A DNA stretch of 64,000 nt from Phoronis australis (taxonomy: Eukaryota; Phoronida; Phoronidae). Within the stretch, counting starts at the first letter, position 1. Each line of letters opens with the position of its first letter. The notes beneath the pieces were generated by a model that was not told the DNA's origin, did not search any database, and saw nothing but the letters and a program-made list of their open reading frames with translations. The position numbers and the translations under genes are program-made. The stretch covers positions 741,820-805,819 of the forward strand of contig NMRA01000050.1 of the NCBI GenBank assembly GCA_002633005.1, read 5' to 3'. Below, piece by piece: positions 33,928-45,889 of this stretch.

Positions 33928-36540
33928 CTGCGTAATAAAACAGTTTCAGCTACAATAACGCTAGCACTAAACTTTAGGAATGAACCACTATCAATTAGAT
34001 TTAGTCACAAATTATAATGTAGTGTTTCACTTAATTAAATTTGAAATTGTCAGATCGTTTTTCTTAACAAGTATCCATAAAAACAATTAGTTCCCTCCAT
34101 GATTCTCGACCATTGAAGGGCGTTCATCGTGAAAATAATAACATACCCGAAGACAGAATAACGTACACGACTGTCTCGTAAACAATATGCTACTATAGGA
34201 GTCTATAAGCATCATGATATATTTTAATTTTAGACTAACTTTGGCAATGTGGTATAAAACAGAAAAACGACCAGTGGTGACGTATCCTAGACATTCATCT
34301 TTCTGTCAACAAAGGCCAGAAAAATCAGTCAATAATTTTGACAGCAATATCTCGCCCGAAACTGCAATCAAGTCTGTGCAAAAGTCGACTGATGGTGGCG
34401 CATCTCTTGCAGTGCCTGTACATGTACTACGTCTCTGTACCAAATTGTCAAGGTGTTTTGAAAATAACTTGCTAATAGCAATATTTTGCAGAAAATTGAA
34501 ACGGCCAACAGTGGATGCCACGGCATCAGAATCCATCCGGTAATCGGCTGGTGCATCCCAGCCATAACGCCTTACATGAATTTGGCGTTAAGTCAAAATC
34601 TAGACGAAGGCTAAATTTTCTAACAGCGGTTACGTGTGTTAGGGCAATCAATTCCCTTGAAAAGCAACTGGTGTCAGCGCATTCCCATGACGTACATCTG
34701 CGTCATGTTTAGGCACAATTGGTCGAGCAGTTTGTTCACAAACCGGCGGACAAAAAACGTCTTTGTCTCAAACTGAATCAGCCGACAAGGGGTGCCCCAT
34801 TACTAATGTGGCCTGTATCGGTAACTTCCACTTTCCCGGCGTCAATTTGCATCCCGCAAAAAGTCTCTTACGGAAAAAGGTGGTGGGTTTTTTTCGGTCA
34901 GTTGTTACGTCAACCACAACGTCTTCATTTGCTGTAGGCCTAGCAGTGGACTTTAGAAGTGCTGGAAGATGGGCAAGTGAATGCACATGCGATACGAAAA
35001 GTCTCATAAAATGACACCTATATGTGTTCATGGGCTCCCAAAGGACTCCTGTTGAATATATGCGAATGCTAGTCTGTTTATGCTTTTCGTCTGTATCAAC
35101 ATTTCAAGCTTGAATTTCAATAATTTATTGGACGATTTACTGACGTATGAACTACCTGTTAGACTTAAATAACTTGTGAGAATAGACCGGCGAAACCTTT
35201 GTTGACGAGTTATGGGTCAAGTATTAACTGAGAAAATAATGACAACTTGTTACATTTCTACAGCTTCATCCCATGCCATAAAAGCAAAACGACCCCGGAA
35301 GTAACCCACAGAGTATTTTGGCGTTTAGTTGCTACAGGAGCCCAATGGGGCCTTATGTTGATGGCGCTCTTTCGGAAATCCCCAGTAGTCAAATCCGTTT
35401 GTAAACCAACTGGTGAAGATCAAGAAAGACCTCGTGAGCCCGTTTCAAGTTTTTTTATCTCAACTTCAAAAAAATAGTTAAGACCTACTACCGAGTAAAA
35501 TTGCTCTATTGATCTAATTGACCAAAAATTTACGACAAGCATCAGTGAGAACTGTTGACAAACGAATTCCGTTAATACATTTCACAATCTAATGTGACTT
35601 AACAATTTCATATACTTTGCTTTGGATTCGAGAACAGGTGTAACATGAAAGTTTGAAGCCAGTGAAGAAATGACCCGCACAACTTTTTCAACGTTTCAAA
35701 ATGACCGCCGGTCAACTACGCGTTGTTAATAAAGTTACTCTATGTACAAATGGATAATAAGTTGACACTGTTGTTAGAGCATGCCCGGGGGGAGAGGGGG
35801 GTGACACCAATGCCCCCGGGTGGGATACTACTGGCAGGGAACCGGCAGATAATCTTGCACCATGACGCCTGTGGTGGTCGCTATCGTTGATGAGTAGCCT
35901 TTCTGGTCGTCTAATGTTTGCTAGTGAAATCACTGTGTTTTACTCCTCGGCGTGTCAATACCTACATGTATTTGCTTTGCGAGACGGGGACATTCACTCG
36001 GCATTGTTGTTTGTTTTATTTGCTGTTGGTGGTCTTAGACCCCATTTATCCACCTGTGTTACTTGCCAATATTTCCACCCGGAGTGCGAGGTTGAGACTA
36101 GTGTGTAAAACATTCTCCAATAAACCCCAAACCTTTGGGTAAAAATTTAACAAGGATCACATTTTCATGCGAGGAGGGTCTATATTTAAGTGGCCGGGTA
36201 ACTTTTCAATGCTGTAAATTGTCACTTTTCTGTTGACAAAGTGACCCTGAGTCATTTTCCCCGGACGTCAAAATATAATGTTACACCCACAAACCAGGGA
36301 GGGACAATGCAGTGCGACTTACCTTTAGCCCCTACATATGAAATCAACACATTGTTTGTAATTTTATTAAACACCATCTGGCGAACGTATGTGTTTGAGT
36401 AATAATTTTGGTTAGATAAGAGTCTAATAAAATTGGTTTTAAGCAAAATGTATACATGTAGATTTGTTGTTTGTACTGTTAACTAGAAGGGTCTATAATA
36501 TTTTATGTTGAAAAGGATTATGACTAAAATATTTAAGCAT
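33928..36540. other. Intron, nothing recognised
   Basis: About 2.6 kb. The part 34210-35030 is less AT-rich and carries overlapping open frames on both strands with no motif I can name; it may be an old transposon. No exon is supported. Confidence 0.35.
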
Positions 36541-39500
36541 TTGAAAATACCTTAGTTCATGCAAAAGATGTTTCAAAATGATCATCGGGGACACAAATGC
36601 TCGAACAGGGGTGTTAAATGATCAACTAGAATTAGTAACAGCGTGCGATGTGCCCAATGCTGAATTATGTTGTCACGAGGAAACCAAACTGTTTGTGGGT
36701 GTGAAGCGCCAAAATCTAGACAAGAATGTATAGTAAATAATTTTGGGAAAATCCCTTCTAGAAGCAGATATTGTTTATAATTTAGTTACACAGAACAAAA
36801 GAAAAATACCGATTCAGAAGGTGGATATACACACTTGTCTCATACAGGTAAAAATACTACTGACTACACGTTAGTGGATAAGAAACTGTTTTACAATATA
36901 TCATCATTTGAAATAACAGACATTGATTATGGAAAACATTTTCCTGTCAGATGTGGATTTGAGATTAAGCAACAATTACCTGAAAGCGATTTCGACAATT
37001 AGGAAGAATATGTAAGATACTTTTGGAAGGAGGATAAGAAGAGTGAAAACTTAATAATTTCATTTCAAGTGATTATTTTGTATCCATTGTGAATGATATA
37101 ATAATAGAATTAGACAAAGGTAAAAAACAGTGTCATATCCAGTTTAGAAAATTGTTTAGTTAGGTTGGCAATGTACTGTCTGCACCAGAAGGTGAACGGT
37201 GTAAGAAACAAGACCGTGACGAATGTAAATGGTTCGATTCTGAGCTAAAAGCATTGGAATGAAGACAGTGTAAGCTTTTAGAAGCACGCAGAAGGAATAT
37301 AATTGGATCCTTATTGAACGAATACATTGGTACCAAAAATACGTTAGAAAAATTATTAAATTTAAAAAAGGAAATATTGACTGTCAGAAGTTGACTGTGG
37401 GTTTGTATAAAATGTAGCTATGCTTTGAGGTTGTGTACGGATGGAGAGAAAGGGATTGCATCCAGTAATGAATTTATTATATAATAACAGCTAATTAAAA
37501 CAAGTGAAGCCTGTTCTTAATTAAGTACACTAACAATGAAGTAAAGCCACTAAGACAGCGACCTCTGTAAGGATTACTTCAATCAATTAACTAACAATAA
37601 TCAAGCTTTTTATCTGCTATCCAAACTGACACTTATAGGATAACAGTCCTGTTGGTAAATCTTCGAAGTAACACACAGAGACAGTGTAAGTGTTGGTCAC
37701 ATTCTTTCATGATGCAACACCTGCAGGCAGTATCTTGCTAGCCACTATTCCTCTTGCCTGTGATAGTCTCTCGTGACGCAACACTTGCAGGCAGTATCTT
37801 CTACCCACGACTCCTCTTGCCGGTCACTGTTTCTGGTGATGCAACGCTTGTAAGCAGTATTTTATTACCCACGATGCAAGTGACAAGCTCTTAGTTAACT
37901 TCCTGTTCGTTTACCCTTGTCTTTGCCACCAAGATCGTCTTTGAGAATCTTCCACGAGATGGCTCTGTACACTGTCGCAAGTGTTGTAGCTTCAACTGCT
38001 GAGTTCCCGTTAAGTATTTTCCGAATTATAATAATGTAGTTGCTTAACGATTGCCCAATAAAAACCACATCTTATTTAATCATAACATTGGATGTTACGA
38101 TTGGATATCAGAAATTTCTAGAATCTTTAGAGTGCACTGACCCCAGAGCAAATAGAGACATCACGGAGAAAGAGATTGTGGAAGTAATATCTGTTATGAA
38201 AACTGGGAAGTGTCCAGAGGAATATGCAAACCGATTGTGTTTATTTAAATTTTCAAGAGAAATATTAAGAATTTATTGTGCAAGCTTTTAATAAAAAATC
38301 TCTCTATTGAAAAAGTCCCAGGGAAATGGACAAAGGGGTTGATATTACCTTCATATAAAAATGGTGACCAATCAAACCCTGGTAACTACATGTATATAGG
38401 AAACACGTTACTCAATGTTATTTGTAAAACTTTTACTACAGTCTTAAACAGAAGACTGATAGCATAGGTAGAGGAAAACATATTAGTCGTAGAAGAGCAG
38501 ACTGATTTCAGGAAAAAATCTAATGTTGATCACATTTATTACACTTACATGTAATTGCCTCGTTGAGAAATATTTGTTCGGGAAAAATTCGAAACCATTT
38601 AATCGTGCCTTTATCGACTTTAGCAAAGCGCTTGACTAGATAGAAAGAACGAAACTTTTTATATTTTAGTTTCAAAAAGTGTCTCAGGGCTTATTCTTAA
38701 AACCCTACAAAGCATGTATAAAAATTTTTATGCAAAAATCGGAAGTGACCTCGGAATATAAGGACTGGGGTGCGACAGGGCTGTGTGCTTAATCCTCGTT
38801 TGTTTTCATTGTATATCAACCAACTAGCTGTTGAAATGAGTAGTGAAGGGGATCTGGTATCCAAGTGACCGCACGATGTTGAACAAACATACTTATTGCT
38901 TTTTTCAGATGATGTCACGTTATTCGGTGACTCTGTGGTGGAGTTGTAATGACGGTTTGAAACTCTTGTTTCAATGGACTATGACTGTAAACATGGGAAA
39001 GTTAATATAGTTGCATTTAAAAAGGTGGGAAATTAAAGAAATCTAAAAGTGGTTTCATACACATGTACATGTAGGAACTGAGTTAAAAGGGTACAGTTAG
39101 TTTAAGTATTTCGGAATTGTATTTTCATGCAGGCTTAATTGGTCAGTGTGTTGTAAATGTAGAACACTTGCAAAGCATTTAATATTGTCAAGCATTTTTA
39201 CATAACATGCACAGACATGCAAAAGTTGCCTTCAACTCTTTGATTCATAGGTTGCCCCTATATCACTTTATAAATGGTAAACTGTGAGAAAATAGTCGCA
39301 TAAAAGACATACAAATTGTACAAAACAAAATTTTAAATGCTTCTAAATAACTGGTAACAAAACAACAAATATCATCGCCAAGGGTGAATTTGACCTATTT
39401 TAATATGTTTTAAAAAGTATTTAAAATACTTTTTGAAACTGTACAAATGGGCAACGAACGTCTTCGAAAACAGTGATATAAGATGTTGTATTAAACAGAC

Positions 39501-39780
39501 AGGAGTTGTGAGAAAACTGGTGTTCAGAATGTTAAAAAATTGTTAATTGAAAACGCATTTGGTCATGTTTGGTTACACCGAGATGTTGGAGATGAATTAT
39601 TGTATTTGTTGGAGTTCGAGCAAAGACTAACAGACGTGAATTTACAGAGGTGACTGAAATGCGTGGATAACATGAGCAAAAGTAATTTTAATAGAATATT
39701 CAAAACCAGTTTATTATGCGAAAAATACCTATGTTGACATTTGATTTTAAAACAAATATTTGCCATTGCTAATATTAGAT
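36541..39780 (+). pseudogene. Degenerate CR1/L2-like LINE with insertion
   Basis: An endonuclease motif M-I-I-G-D-T-N-A-R-T-G-V opens near 36578, followed by traces of its core (D-Y-T-L-V-D-like and D-I-D-Y-G-K-H-F-P near 36860-36960). After the repeat at 37382-37935 come reverse transcriptase motifs: I-T-E-K-E-I-V-E-V-I (38160), K-W-T-K-G-L-I-L-P-S-Y-K-N-G (38323), A-F-I-D-F-S-K-A-L-D (38610) and the catalytic L-F-S-D-D-V-T-L-F-G-D (38900). Stops and frameshifts are many. It is inactive and antisense to the host gene. Confidence 0.78.
37382..37935 (+). repeat. Interspersed repeat, copy B, inside the LINE
   Basis: Reverse complement of the repeat at 1470-1865, inserted between the endonuclease and reverse transcriptase parts of the LINE. 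It contains a tandem block at 37711-37878 with units of 64, 63 and about 40 bp, each starting GATGCAACAC or GACGCAACAC and containing GGCAGTATCTT and CCTCTTGCC. Copy A has a single unit. Confidence 0.65.
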
Positions 39781-40438
39781 GCTCAGCGCAATCAAAATTG
39801 AGAGAAGAAACAATGTATCACGTGAACAAAGGAATGTTATATTTGTAATACAAATGGGATGAAGACGGATAATCACTCTTTATTGCTCAGTCTTGTGAGA
39901 TTTAAGGAATTGTTATCTGCAGCGTACTTATATAAATGATTTGGTTGAGACATTCTTCAAGACTAGTCTGTTCAGCTTTTGTAAAGTTTTGCAAACCTTA
40001 CATCAAGAGCTATATCGGTCATAAATTCAGTGTGTATCTCGTGAACAGTGGTTGTGGGCCGGAGGTCTTTTGAATCACATTAAAGTCTGCTCTATTCCAT
40101 TCGATTCTATTCTATTTTCCAGCCATACCTTAAGTAAAGGAAATACCAATTACATTCTAAATGTTGTGAATGAAACGTCATTTAGAGTTTCTCAGACAAA
40201 GAAAAAATCATACAGCGGACCCCTGATGGTTTTTCTCGGAGTCTATATTCAAAGAAATACAGAACATGGTGTTGGTCTATTAACAGAAACTAAAGAGTGT
40301 TCCTGCTTACGTTTTACTATAATGTAATGCTAAATAGTTTGTAATCCTCTTCAGCCATCAAATGTTTGGAATAAATTAGTAAACTCCTTACAACTGCATA
40401 ACGCAAAATTGATATCAAAGCTGCACGAGGAAACTCAC
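39781..40438. other. Intron, nothing recognised
   Basis: Sequence between the LINE relic and the Ig exon donor, with no supported feature. Confidence 0.4.
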
Positions 40439-40771
40439 AGTAGACTACCGTCGTGATGTTTACTTCTTTCCACATTGTTGAGTCATCAACGTTGTAAGCC
40501 CGACAAGTCAATTGCCCACCGTTGTGCCGTGGACGAGGACCGAATGTGAGACTTCTCGAGATGCGATATCCGTTGTAGGATGACTTTGTTGCAGCCATTT
40601 GCGCAAATGGCTGTTGAACCCAAAGGTCATTGGGGTACAACCACGTCATGGACGCATTTGGATATACGTGATCGGTAACACAGGTCAGTGAGTATGTTAA
40701 ACCTTCCACAACGTTAAACGTAGTCCCGTTGACGTCGCCAATGTCAAAAACTGTGAGACTTGTGGGTCCCC
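40439..40771 (-). CDS. Ig-like domain exon
   Basis: The exon of 333 bp starts after GTTTTTAAG with G-G-P-T-S-L-T-V and ends before GTGAGT, phase 1 at both ends. S-L-T-C-V-T-D-H-V-Y-P-N-A, M-T-W-L-Y-P and L-T-C-R-A-Y-N provide the Cys-Trp-Cys core. P-R-P-R-H-N-G and M-W-K-E-V-N-I-T-T link it closely to the 48.0-kb exon and to the two half exons at 30-31 kb. Confidence 0.84.
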
Positions 40772-41573
40772 CTTAAAAACGGTCATGCATGAGTAAACAA
40801 TTTAGCATAAGATAACAAATACAAAATCAATGACAAGTGATTTTTTAAACGGCACTAAATTCACCACGTATCACAAAAGCACTTTTTTGTTTGAACAACG
40901 TTCTGGTTCAAAATGGATCTCAAAACTGTTTCTTTGTCGAAATATTCCAAGACATGAAAAGAACTGACACTTCGTCATAGTTTGAGACCGGGCTGTAAAA
41001 GTTTGCAAGCCACGGCGGGTAATTGTATGCGTCGAACATTATCTGATGGAATAATGAAATAAAAATCGTTTGTAAAACAGAAATTAAATCTTTTGTCACT
41101 TGAGTAAGGAGTAAGGGGATATCAATTTTGCGGCGCTTCTTAGTAGAAGCGGGTGTTTATGACCTCTTTGAATAACTAAAATCACCATTCAACACCAAAC
41201 ATGTAAGACTAGTCCATCGGTTTCCAACTCGGTTTCGAGTGCTTTGCATTGTACAATGNCGTTCTCTAGATTATGAAATAATTAAGAACACGTAGGAGGA
41301 GCCAGTAGTATTTTCGTATTTTGGAGCTGAAAGTTTGTATATAGAAAATTTCAACTGTTTGTGCAAAGCAATCGTAATAAAGCTTTTGAATTTTGTAAAT
41401 CGGACTAGAAATGTGCCTTTCATAACATAAAAAGCTCGTTTAATGTTGCAGTGATATGTTCTTTATTACTTCTGCGGGGTGTGCAGCATAATTAGGCCAA
41501 TTACCAAACCACCAGGCAGCAGTTGGATTTTGAGGTAAGCCAAGTGTCATCGTACAATTCTTGACAATGAAGT
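40772..41573. other. Intron, nothing recognised
   Basis: AT-rich intron between the Ig exon and the gypsy insertion; contains the N at 41259. Confidence 0.4.
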
Positions 41574-41578
41574 ATTGG
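41574..41578. repeat. Target site duplication ATTGG (5')
   Basis: ATTGG directly precedes the 5' LTR and is repeated at 46069-46073 after the 3' LTR. Five-bp duplications are usual for Ty3/gypsy integrases. Confidence 0.93.
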
Positions 41579-41757
41579 TGTCATATCCTCATTAGTTTAT
41601 TAGTTAATTTCTCCGATTTGCCTGTAACCCGATTTTAGATTCAAAGATTAAAGTACGCATGCGCAACGTAGAGTGTGCGTCTTCCGGTACAAAAATGTGC
41701 TCGTTTTATTCTTAACGTTCTGTGCTTCAACGCTGCTAAACAACGCAACACATAACA
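41579..41757 (+). repeat. 5' LTR of gypsy element
   Basis: Begins TGTCATATCC and ends CACATAACA. It differs from the 3' LTR only at one position (GCTTCAACG here, GCTTTAACG there). Confidence 0.95.
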
Positions 41758-41782
41758 CTGGCGACGAGGTAAAGCTACGAGA

Positions 41783-44700
41783 ATGCCTATCGGTGCTTTG
41801 GAACCTTATGACTGTTCTGAGTCGCTCTGTGCGTATTTGGAGAGGCTAAACGAATACTTTTTAGCGAATGACATTGGTCAACCCGATGCCGGTGCCAATG
41901 CAGCGGCCACTGCAGCTGCTAATCGCAAAAAAGTGGCATCTCTACTTACTCTTATCGGAAAGAAAGCCTACAATGTGCTGCAGGACTTATGCAAACCTGA
42001 TTTACCTAAGGACAAAACTTTCAAAGAACTGTGTGACATGTTAAAATTACACTTTGAGCCTCGCAAACTGGAGGTTGCTGAGACATTCAAATTCCATCGT
42101 TGTATTCAAGGGGACAATGAGACTGTGTCTGAATACTGTGCGAGACTGAGAGGTATGGCTGCTGACTGTAACTTTGGAAATTACTTACATCGTGCACTTC
42201 GCGACCAGTTCATTAGTGGTATTCGTAATAAAGACACACAGAGAAAACTACTTGAGGTGGACCGTAATTTTGATGAATGTCACCAGGTGGCGACTGCTGA
42301 CGAAGCTGCTACAAGAGAGAGTAAGAACTTTCTGGCTTCTGCTATGAACAATACCCAATCTGTGAACATGATTAAGGGTAAGTCCAAACCCAAACCTCAC
42401 TTCAGTGGCTCTACTACTACTGCCAAGTCCAAGGTAAGCGCTCCTTCTAAGACTCATTCTAATGCACAGTTCAGCAAGCGAGCAACTTCAGCCAAGTCCT
42501 ATAGATGTTACTCGTGTGGCAAGACTGACCATGTTCGAGCACAGTGTCGTTTCCGGGATGCTGTGTGTACTAAATGTAACCGTCAGGGTCACATTTCTCC
42601 TGCCTGCCGTTCCCACCATGTCAACTTATTTTCTGCGGAGGACAATTCTGAGGCTTCTCATGATGAACTGTATACGATACACGAGATGAATTCGCTGTCG
42701 ACTCAGATTTCAGTGCCTGTTAAAATACAGGGCACTGAGGTAGAAATGCAGTTAGACACTGGATGTGCACTCTCCATTGCTCCCAGAGCGTTCTACGATA
42801 AATACTGCAAACACTACCCATTGGTTTCTACTGACAAAGTGATGTCAACATTCACTGGAGAGAGAGTGCTACCCATAGGGAAATGTCTGATTGACTTGGA
42901 GTATAATGATTCTACATACTCCCTCCCACTGATAGTAGTGAATGATGGTGCTTGTGCCCTTTTTGGTCGTAACTGGTTGGAGCACGTAAAACTTGATTGG
43001 AAAACCCTCCCAGGGCTTCATCACATTCGACCAATGACTTCCCAGAGTTCTAAACCTCTTTATTCAGCAGAGGTCACCAGTGTAAACAACCTGTTACACA
43101 AATACCAGGCGCTTTTTGATGGCCAGTTAGGACTTTACAATGGTCCCCCTGTCGAACTTACGGTAACTGAAAAACCTCGATTTCACAAGGCTCGCCCAGT
43201 ACCATATGCCCTTCTGCCTAAAGTTGAGAAAGCCATTGCTAAAATGGAAAGTCAAGGCATAATAGGGAGAGTTCATCACGCCCCATGTGCTGCTCCAATT
43301 GTTCCTGTGGGTAAACGTGACTCACATGACTTACGGATCTGTGGCGATTTCAGTGTCACATACAATGCTTGTGCTCAGATGGTCTCCTATCCAATTCCTA
43401 AAGTAGAAGACCAACATACTGCTCTGAGAGGCTGTACAACTTTCAGTATACTTGACATGTCGCAGGCATATCATCAAATACCTGTCTCAGAAGAGTCGCA
43501 ACAGTGGCTTACAATTAACACCCATGTTGGACTGTTCGCTTACAAACGAGTTCCAAATGGTATACATTCGGGACCCGGAGTGTTCCAGGAAATTATGGAC
43601 ACTGTGCTTGCCGGAATACCCAAGGTGATATGTTACCTGGACGACATTTTGGTTGCCGGACTTGATCAGAAAGATCACCTCGCTACATTATCTCTTGTGT
43701 TCGAGAAACTCCAGTCAGCCGGTTTCAAATTAAACAAAGCCAAGTGTCAGTTCGAGAAAAAGTCAGTGACATACCTAGCTCACCGAATTGATGCTGAAGG
43801 TCTCCACCCGACTGATGACAAACTGAAGGCCATTCAAGATGCCCCTACCCCGAGTGATGTTACTCAGTTGAAGTCGTTCCTAGGACTCATTATGTTCTAC
43901 TCCCGGTTCCTGCCGTTCCACTCCACTGTTCTGGCACCCTTGAATAAGTTGCTTCGAAAGGGCATGCCATGGAGATGGGGCAAGGTTGAACAAGAAGCTT
44001 TTGTTTCGGCGAAAAACCTTTTACTGAACTCTCATACTCTTGTACACTATGATGATACTTTGCCGTTATACTTGTCGTGCAATGCGTCTTCTTATGGCGC
44101 TGGTGCTGTACTCTCGCACCGAATTGATGGCGAAGACCGCCCTGTAGCCTTTGCGTCTTGTTCTCTGACCAAGCCACAGAAAAACTATTCTCAACTCGAC
44201 AAGGAAGCGTTCAGCATTGTTTTTGGATTAAAGCGGTTCCATCAGTTTCTGTGTGGTCGTTCCTTCACTATCATTACTGGTCACAAACCGCTTCTTCAAC
44301 TGCTGGGTGCAACGCGTCCAGTTCCAGTCCAAGCTGCTGCTCGTCTTCAACGTTGGGCTTTGATACTAGCTTCGTATGATTATAAGTTGGAATACCGCCC
44401 AACTACGGCACATGCTGATGCTGATAGTATGTCCAGACTGCCGCTAGCCGAGACCTGGATGCCGAAAAGTGACAACGTCGACTGTTACTTTTTTGATGCT
44501 GATCTTCCTACAAGTGTGACTCATACAGAAGTGAAGAAACACACATCAGTTGATCCTGTACTGTCAAGGGTCTACCGTTACACTATGACTGGTTGGCCTG
44601 GTGTAATAGATGATCCTACTCTGGTACCTTTCAAAAGTAGAAAAGACGAATTGTCGATTGAGCAAGGATGCTTATTGTGGGGTACACGAGTCATCATTCC

Positions 44701-45469
44701 TGCTGCTCTACAAAAGACGGTACTCAACGAACTGCATGAGACACACCCAGGTATCACAAGGATGAAAATGCTAGCTCGATCATTTGTATGGTGGCCTAAC
44801 ATGGACTCTCATATAGAACAAACTGTGTCCACTTGTTCACTGTGCCAAACAATGCGTTCGGAACCACCAAACGCCCAAATCCATCCGTGGAATTATCCAA
44901 ATCGTCCATGGTCACGACTCCACATAGACTTTGCTGGTCCTATAAAGGGAATTACTTACCTAGTGGTTGTCGACGCGTACAGCAAGTTTCCAGAAGTTGC
45001 TAAAATGTCAACGACTACTTCTACATCCACCATCAGAGTGCTACGTCAAATCTTCAGTCGTCATGGGCTTCCTGAAGTACTTGTCTCAGACAATGGCCCT
45101 CAATTCACCTCGAGTGATTTTACATTGTTCTGTCAACGAAATGGTATACTCCGTCGCACGTCTGCAGTTTGCAAACCATCGTCAAATGGCCAAGCCGAAA
45201 GAGTTGTGCAAATTCTGAAGTCTGCAATCAAGCAAGCTCATCTTTCAGGAAAAGATGTAGAGGATGTTGTTGCAAAGTCGCTTCTGCACTATCGAATAAC
45301 CCCACATACCACTACAGGAGAGTCACCGTCAATGCTGCTGATGGGAAGAAGACTTCGAACAAGACTCGATTTGATAATGCCTTCCGTACGTGACAAAGTG
45401 AAAAAAGGCCAAGGAAGACATCATGGCGCGTACAGCCAAACGTGGTTGTCGTCAATTCCATTGTGGTGA
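41783..45469 (+). CDS. Gag-Pol polyprotein of gypsy element
   Basis: A single 1228-residue frame. Gag region is residues 1-240, two CCHC knuckles at about 242-276 (C-Y-S-C-G-K-T-D-H and C-T-K-C-N-R-Q-G-H), protease D-T-G at residue 325, reverse transcriptase with L-D-M-S-Q-A-Y and Y-L-D-D (618-621), then RNase H, an HHCC zinc domain (H-E-T-H ... C-S-L-C), and the integrase D-D-35-E triad at residues 1049, 1103 and 1139. In RNase H the first Asp (D-A-S in the family) is Asn at 767 and the Asp of T-D-H-K-P-L is Gly at 833, so two of four catalytic residues are missing. Gag and Pol are fused without a frameshift. The last residues after about 1210 are out of frame: the true integrase C terminus continues in the frame at 45423. 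ATG at 41783 is the first in frame after the leader. Confidence 0.95.
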   Translation: MPIGALEPYDCSESLCAYLERLNEYFLANDIGQPDAGANAAATAAANRKKVASLLTLIGKKAYNVLQDLCKPDLPKDKTFKELCDMLKLHFEPRKLEVAETFKFHRCIQGDNETVSEYCARLRGMAADCNFGNYLHRALRDQFISGIRNKDTQRKLLEVDRNFDECHQVATADEAATRESKNFLASAMNNTQSVNMIKGKSKPKPHFSGSTTTAKSKVSAPSKTHSNAQFSKRATSAKSYRCYSCGKTDHVRAQCRFRDAVCTKCNRQGHISPACRSHHVNLFSAEDNSEASHDELYTIHEMNSLSTQISVPVKIQGTEVEMQLDTGCALSIAPRAFYDKYCKHYPLVSTDKVMSTFTGERVLPIGKCLIDLEYNDSTYSLPLIVVNDGACALFGRNWLEHVKLDWKTLPGLHHIRPMTSQSSKPLYSAEVTSVNNLLHKYQALFDGQLGLYNGPPVELTVTEKPRFHKARPVPYALLPKVEKAIAKMESQGIIGRVHHAPCAAPIVPVGKRDSHDLRICGDFSVTYNACAQMVSYPIPKVEDQHTALRGCTTFSILDMSQAYHQIPVSEESQQWLTINTHVGLFAYKRVPNGIHSGPGVFQEIMDTVLAGIPKVICYLDDILVAGLDQKDHLATLSLVFEKLQSAGFKLNKAKCQFEKKSVTYLAHRIDAEGLHPTDDKLKAIQDAPTPSDVTQLKSFLGLIMFYSRFLPFHSTVLAPLNKLLRKGMPWRWGKVEQEAFVSAKNLLLNSHTLVHYDDTLPLYLSCNASSYGAGAVLSHRIDGEDRPVAFASCSLTKPQKNYSQLDKEAFSIVFGLKRFHQFLCGRSFTIITGHKPLLQLLGATRPVPVQAAARLQRWALILASYDYKLEYRPTTAHADADSMSRLPLAETWMPKSDNVDCYFFDADLPTSVTHTEVKKHTSVDPVLSRVYRYTMTGWPGVIDDPTLVPFKSRKDELSIEQGCLLWGTRVIIPAALQKTVLNELHETHPGITRMKMLARSFVWWPNMDSHIEQTVSTCSLCQTMRSEPPNAQIHPWNYPNRPWSRLHIDFAGPIKGITYLVVVDAYSKFPEVAKMSTTTSTSTIRVLRQIFSRHGLPEVLVSDNGPQFTSSDFTLFCQRNGILRRTSAVCKPSSNGQAERVVQILKSAIKQAHLSGKDVEDVVAKSLLHYRITPHTTTGESPSMLLMGRRLRTRLDLIMPSVRDKVKKGQGRHHGAYSQTWLSSIPLW

Positions 45470-45833
45470 CCATGTTCAAGTTCGAAACTACGGTCAAGGT
45501 GAAAAATGGAAACCAGGAGTGATTACTGGAACCGTGGGAAACAGACACTACTCTGTTGATGTAGACGGACAATCTTGGAAACGTCACATAGATCAGATTA
45601 TCAAATGTGATGTGGAACCTGTCGAATCACCGGTTACTGAATTTTCTCCAGTCCTACCTGGTCCAGTTTTCCCTACTCATGATAGCTCCATGAAACAACC
45701 GACACCAACTCCTACCGTGGAGACTGTGCCTCAAACCGTGCCAAAAACTGAGGATGATCCACAATCCGAGAGACGCTATCCTGCAAGAGAGAACCGGAAA
45801 AGTCCCCAGTTTCTCAAGGACTTTGTGTGTTGA
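45423..45833 (+). CDS. Integrase C-terminal part, frameshifted
   Basis: This frame, +1 to the main polyprotein, holds the integrase C-terminal beta-barrel-like region (F-H-C-G-D-H-V-Q-V-R-N-Y, G-V-I-T-G-T-V-G, W-K-R-H-I-D-Q-I) and a Pro/Thr-rich end. The open frame of the polyprotein and this one overlap around the sequence GTGAAAAAAGG near 45400-45412, a homopolymer where one extra base would explain the break. The ATG at 45423 is probably not a real start; the region belongs to the pol product. Confidence 0.85.
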   Translation: MARTAKRGCRQFHCGDHVQVRNYGQGEKWKPGVITGTVGNRHYSVDVDGQSWKRHIDQIIKCDVEPVESPVTEFSPVLPGPVFPTHDSSMKQPTPTPTVETVPQTVPKTEDDPQSERRYPARENRKSPQFLKDFVC

Positions 45834-45879
45834 TGTTTACATTTATAGTTATAAAGGACTGTAGTTAGAACCTTCTTAA

Positions 45880-45889
45880 CGGGGGAAGA
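45880..45889 (+). promoter_or_regulatory. Polypurine tract
   Basis: A purine run with GGGGGAAGA abuts the 3' LTR, as needed for plus-strand priming in LTR elements. Confidence 0.85.

Noticed and set aside
34210-35031. Overlapping open frames on both strands as a transposase or gene
   Set aside because: No domain motif, no splice sites in a consistent frame; likely chance in less AT-rich DNA.
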